Shown: one piece after another, positions 42,201 to 48,200 of the stretch
Numbering within the stretch: position 1 is the stretch's first letter
Layout of the letters: the number at the start of each line of letters is the position of its first letter
Origin: Rhodanobacter sp. OK091
GTDB taxonomy: Bacteria; Pseudomonadota; Gammaproteobacteria; Xanthomonadales; Rhodanobacteraceae
DNA length: 64,000 nucleotides
NCBI RefSeq assembly: GCF_900142825.1
Contig: NZ_FRCH01000002.1
Span: 806,001-870,000 of the forward strand
Direction: 5' to 3'
The notes under the pieces: model-generated
What the model was told of the DNA's origin: nothing
Database searches by the model: none
What the model saw: only the letters and a program-made list of their open reading frames with translations
Translations under genes and position numbers: made by a program

Positions 42201-45200
42201 CCCTGCTTGGCGCGAATGGCCTGCTGGTGCTCAACGAACTGGCGAGCTGCGAACTGTGGTCGCACCTGACCTTCGGCCTGCTCGACGGATGGTGGCTGTA
42301 CCAGGACGAAGCATTGCGTATCCCGGGCTGCCCGAGCCTGTCGCCGACTCGATGGAATGCGGTGTTGCGCGAGGAAGGCTATCGCCACGTGCATTTCCGG
42401 GCCGAACCGGCGCATGGCCTGGGCCAGCAGGTGATCGTGGCCGAGAGCGATGGCGTGAGTTTGCAGAAGCGGCCCCTGTTGGCGAGCGTGCCGGCGAGTG
42501 TGCATGCGCGCGTGGACACTCCCGCGGTATCGCGTCCCGTCGAAGCGGCCGCGGCACCGTTGCGCTCCAGCGCCGATGCGGCGTCGTTGCGCGAGCGCTG
42601 CCGTGCGCGGCTGGCGAAGCTTGTCGGCAAGGCCCTGAAGATGCCGGTGGGCGAGATCGACACCGCGCAGGGGTTGGACCGTTACGGCATGGACTCGATC
42701 CTGGTGTTGGAACTGACCAACGCCTTGCGCGCTGCGTTCGAAGAGATCGGCATCGAAGAGCGAGTCTCCTCGACTCTGTTCTTCGAGCATCCGACGATCG
42801 ACGCGCTGGCCGATCACTTCGTCGCGATCGAGCCGGAGGCGATGGCGCGCTGGACGGATACGCACGTCACACCGCCGGTCCGCCGGCACCCGATGCTGCA
42901 TCGGGATAGCTCCGACGCAACGGCGCGACGCCACAGCAGCCATTTTGACGGCGCGGAATTTTTCCTCGCCGACCATCGCGTGCACGGACGCCGCGTGCTG
43001 CCGGGCGTGGCGCAACTGGAAATGGCGCGCGCAGCGGCGCAGGGTGCGATGCCAACGTCGGCGCGCATTCGACTGGGGCAGATCGCGTGGGTACGGCCGG
43101 CAGTCGCGGATGAAAGCGGACTGTCGCTCAGCCTCACCCTGACACCGGAGCGGGACGGCGCGTTCGGTTTCGCCCTGCGCGGCGACGACGGGGCCGTCTA
43201 CAGCCAGGGCATCGCGTCGCCGGACGCGACTCCGGTGGAAGCGGCTGGCCGTCATGACCTCGCCGCACTGCGCGCCCGCTGCGTGGTGGCCCACGTCGGC
43301 CACGAGCGTTGCTATGCGGTCTTCGACAGCAAGGGTCTGCAATACGGGCCGGCCTTCCGCGGCGTGGATGAGCTGTTGGTGGGCGAGGGTGAGGTGCTGG
43401 CGAGGATCTCGCTGCCGGCCGCCGTCGCTTCGTCGCTGCACGACTACGTGTTGCATCCCAGCCTGCTGGATGCCGCCTTGCAGGCCTCGTTGGGCTTGCA
43501 TCTCGTGGCGCGTGGCGAGGACGGCATCGCGCTGGCCCTGCCGTTCGCGCTCGATGCCGTAAAGGTGTTTGCGCCATGCGTGGCCGAGATGTGGGTCTTT
43601 GTCCGCCATGCCGAAGGCACACCTGCCGGCGGCGACATCCATCAACTCGATATCGATCTCTGCGATGCGGACGGCGCCGTTTGCGTCCGTCTGGAAAAGC
43701 TCAGCCTGCGTTTCTTCCATCCGAAGTCATCACAACCGTCGTCACGTGAAACGAACACCGACCGGAACACAGCCGATATGAACGATTCCACGGGCATTAC
43801 CTCTCACCACAGCCACGCCAACGGCGCGCTGCCGGCCACCGCTGTCCTGCGTGAGAAGAGCATTCTGCAGTTGAGGAAACTGATCAGCCGGCGCCTGTCG
43901 CTGCCGCTGGAGGCGATCGGGGCGAGCGTCGGTTTCGACGAATACGGTCTCGATTCGATTCTGGTGATGGAGCTGACCGACTCGTTGCGTGAAGTGTTCG
44001 GCATGGAGGCCATCGGCGCGACGCTGTTCTTCGAGCATCACGATATCGATGGACTGGTCGATCACTTCATGCGGACCGATGCGGACGCGCTGGCCCGTTG
44101 GACGGGCCTCGCCGCGACGCCGCCCGCCGTGCACGAGGCGCTGTCTGCGGCGGCAGTCCATGCGAGCGTGCCGGCGGCGGCGGAGGTGCTGCCGGTAGCA
44201 ACCACCATCTCCAGTGTTCCTGCCGTAGCCGCGCCGTTCGACGTGGCGATCGTCGGCATGTCGGGCCGCTATCCCGGCGCGAACGATGTTCACCAGTTCT
44301 GGGACAACCTCGCCGCCGGACGCCACAGCGTGACGGAAGTGCCCACGGAGCGTTGGGAGCATGGCCGCTTCTTCGACGAGCGCAAGGGCCAGCCAGGCAA
44401 GACGTACACGCGCTACGCCGGACTGCTGGACGACGTACAGGGCTTCGATCGCCTGTTCTTCAACATTGCGCCGGCCGAGGCGCGCCTGATGAGCCCGCAG
44501 GAGCGGTTGTTCATGCAGGAGGTGCACGCGAGCATCGAGGACGCGGGCTACACCGCCGCCAACCTCGGTGCGACGCGCAAGATCGGTGTCTTCGTCGGCG
44601 TCACCAATGAGCACTACGCCACCGGTACGCGCTTCTGGTCGATCGCCAACCGTATTGCGCACCTGTGCAATTTCCAGGGGCCGAGCCTGGCAGTCGATAC
44701 CGCCTGCTCGTCGTCGCTGACCGCCATCCACCTGGCGATCGAAAGCCTGCGCAGCGGCGACAGCGAGGTGGCGATCGCGGGTGGTGTGAACCTGATCGTC
44801 GCGCCTACCCAACTGATCGATCTGGCCTCGATGGCGATGCTTTCCGCCGACGACAAGTGCAAATCCTTCGCGGCCGGAGCCGATGGATTTGTCGACGCCG
44901 AAGCGGTGGGCGCCTTCGTGCTCAAGCCGCTGCATCGCGCGATGGCCGATGGCGATCACATCTACGGCGTGATCAAGGGCAGCGCAATCAACTCGGGCGG
45001 CAAGACCCATGCCTACCTCGTGCCGAACCCGAACTTGCAGGCGCAATTAGTGACCGACGCGCTGCGCCGCGCCGGCGTCGATGCGCGCACCGTGAGCTAT
45101 GTGGAAGCGCAGGGCACCGGCAGCCACCTGGGCGACTCCATCGAAGTGGCCGGCCTGGCCAAGGCGTTCCGCCAGTGGACGCAGGACCGCCAGTTCTGCG

Positions 45201-48200
45201 CGATTGGCTCGGCCAAGTCGAACGTGGGTCATAGCGAGAGCGCGAGCGGCTTCGTTGCGCTCAGCAAGGTGCTGATGCAGATGCAGCATCGGATGCTGGC
45301 GCCGAGCCTGCATGCGTCGACGCCCAACCCGGAAATCCGCTTCGCCGACACGCCATTCTTCGTGCAGCAGGCGCTCGCTCCGTGGCCGCGTCCGCAGCTC
45401 GACATCGACGGCCGCCGCCATGAGTTTCCGCGGCGTGCAGGCATTTCCTCGTTCGGCGCGGGCGGGGCGAATGCTCACCTGGTGATCGAGGAGTACGTCG
45501 AGCCGGCATCGCCGGGCCGCGTAGGCCAGCCAGCCGGTCCCGCCATGATCGTGCTTTCGGCGCACGATCCCGAACGCCTCAAGGCGCGTGCCGAGCGACT
45601 GGCGGCGGCGCTGGCTCCCGAGCGGCGCGCTACCGACATGGTGTTGGCGGACCTCGCCTACACCTTGCAGGTAGGGCGCGAGGCGATGGAGGAGCGGCTG
45701 GCCTTGCTGGTGGAATCGCTCGACGATCTGCACGCAAAGCTGACGGCGTTCGTCGCCGGCAGCAAGGACGTCGACGACCTTTATCAGGGCCAGGCGAAAC
45801 GCAGCGCTTTCTCCGCGCTCGCTGACGACGAGGATATGCAGGTGACCGTGCAGGCCTGGGTCGCCAAGGGCAAGTACGGCAGGCTGCTGGATCTGTGGGT
45901 GAAGGGCTTCGCGTTTGACTGGAACGGGCTCTACGAGGGTGCGGTGCGGCCGCAGCGGATCAGCCTGCCGACCTATCCGTTCGCGCGCGAGCGGTGCTGG
46001 ACGAACGTGCGCTATCCCGACGCACCGGAAGCGCTTCCGGCGACGGGGGCCGTGCGGACGAACGTTCCGGTTACCGTGGCGTGCGAGGTCCGGATGGCCG
46101 ATCCCGCGCAGACCATGATGCGCATCTGGTGCGAGCTGCTGGGCCGCCCGTCGGTTGCTCTCGATGACGATTTCTTCGAGCTCGGCGGCCATTCCTTGCT
46201 GGCGACGCAGCTGGCCGTGCGGATTCGCGACGAGTTCGGGGTGGATCTGCCGGTAGGCACGATTCTCGAAGCGCCTACCGTGGACGCGCTCGTGCAGCAC
46301 CTTGGCAAGCTCGCGCCGGCACCCGCTGCAGCAGAGTTTCCGCAGGCAGCGCCGGACACCTCAGCGGACATGGCGTTCCCGCTGTCGTTCGCGCAGCAAC
46401 GGTTGTGGTTCCTCGATCAGCTGGAAGGGCATAACCCCACCTACAACATCCCCGCCGCGGTGCGCCTGAAGGGCAGGCTGGATGCTGCCGCGCTGGAGGG
46501 AGCCCTCAACGACGTTGTCGCCCGCCACGACGCTCTGCGCGCGCACTTCGGCAGCGTGGACGGTACGCCGCTGCAGTACATCGCCGCGCATCTGGAACTG
46601 CCGCTGGTGCTGCACGACCTGGGTGGCGTCGCGCCGAAGGAGCGCGAGGCGAAGACGCACTGGCTGATGCTCGACGAAGCGCGCACGCCGTTCGACCTGC
46701 AACGCGGCCCGCTCGTGCGCGGCAGCCTGCTGCGGCTGGCTGACGAGGAATATCTGCTGCTGTTGAGCATGCATCACATCGTCTCCGACGGCTGGTCCAT
46801 GGGCATCCTCGTGCGCGAGCTCGGCGCCTTCTACGCCCATCGCAGTTTTGGCGCCGAGGTGGCGCTGCACGAGCTGCCGATGCGTTACGTCGATTTCGCC
46901 CGCTGGCAGCGCGAGTGGCTGAGCGGCGAGGTGCTGGAACGCCAGCTGGGTTATTGGAAGAAACAACTGGCCGGCAGTCCGACACTGCTGACCCTACCGA
47001 CCGATCGTCCACGCCCGCTCACGCAGGGCCAGGATGGTGCCGCACTGGCCTACGCTCTCCCGGCCGAGCTTGGCGCGAAGCTGCATGCGCTGAGCCGCAA
47101 GTCGCAGGGCACCTTGTTCATGACCCTGTGCGCCGCCTTCAACGTGCTGCTGGCCCGCTATTCCGGCCAGACCGACATTTGCATCGGTACGCCGATCGCC
47201 AACCGCAACCGCAGCGAGATCGAAGACCTGATCGGCTTCTTCGTCAACACCCTGGTGCTGCGCACCCAGGTGGATATGCGCGCCGGATTTACCGATCTGC
47301 TCAAACAGGTACGCGCCGCCACGCTCGACGCCTACGCGCACCAGGACGTGCAGTTCGAACAACTGGTGGGCGCGGTGCAGCCCGAGCGCCATACCAGCTA
47401 CTCGCCGCTGTTCCAGGTGATGCTCGTGTTGCAGAACTCGCCGCTCAACCTGGCGTTGCCGGGGCTGGAGCTGGAGCTGGTGCCGCACGAGACGGTGACC
47501 GCCAAGTTCGACATCACGCTGACACTGAGCGAAGGCCCGCAAGGCCTGTACGGCAGCTTCGAGTACAACACCGACCTGTTCGACCGCGCCACGATCGAGC
47601 GGATGGCTGGTCATTTCACGCATTTGCTGCAGGCGATCGTGGCCGAGCCGGAGCGCCCCGTAGGCGAGCTGAGCATGATGGGCGAGGCCGAGCGCCGGCA
47701 TCTCGTCTACGGCTTCAACGACACCGCGAAGGTCTATCCGCGCGTGGGGCCGGACACGCACACGCTGCACCAGCTGTTCGAGGCGCAGGTGGCGCGCAGC
47801 CCCGACCATGCGGCGGTGGTGTATGAAGGCGCGTCGCTGAGCTATGCCGAGCTCAATGCGCGAGCCAATCGCCTGGCGCGTCACCTGCGCCGTCTCGGCG
47901 TGGGACCCGACGTGCTGGTCGGCCTGTGCACCGAGCGCTCGATCGAAATGATCGTGGGCCTGTACGCAATCGTGAAGGCTGGCGGCGCCTACGTGCCGCT
48001 GGACCCCACTTATCCGGCCGACCGCCTGGCGACCATCGTGGAGGATGCAGCTCCCGCCGCGATCCTCACCCAGCAGCACCTGCGCCATGCGGCGCCGTCA
48101 GTGCCCGGTGTGCCGGTGCTCTGCCTCGACGGCGACACCGGGATGTGGGCCGGCGAAGATGCCGGCAATCCCGTCAACGCTACGCAGCCGGGTCACCTGG

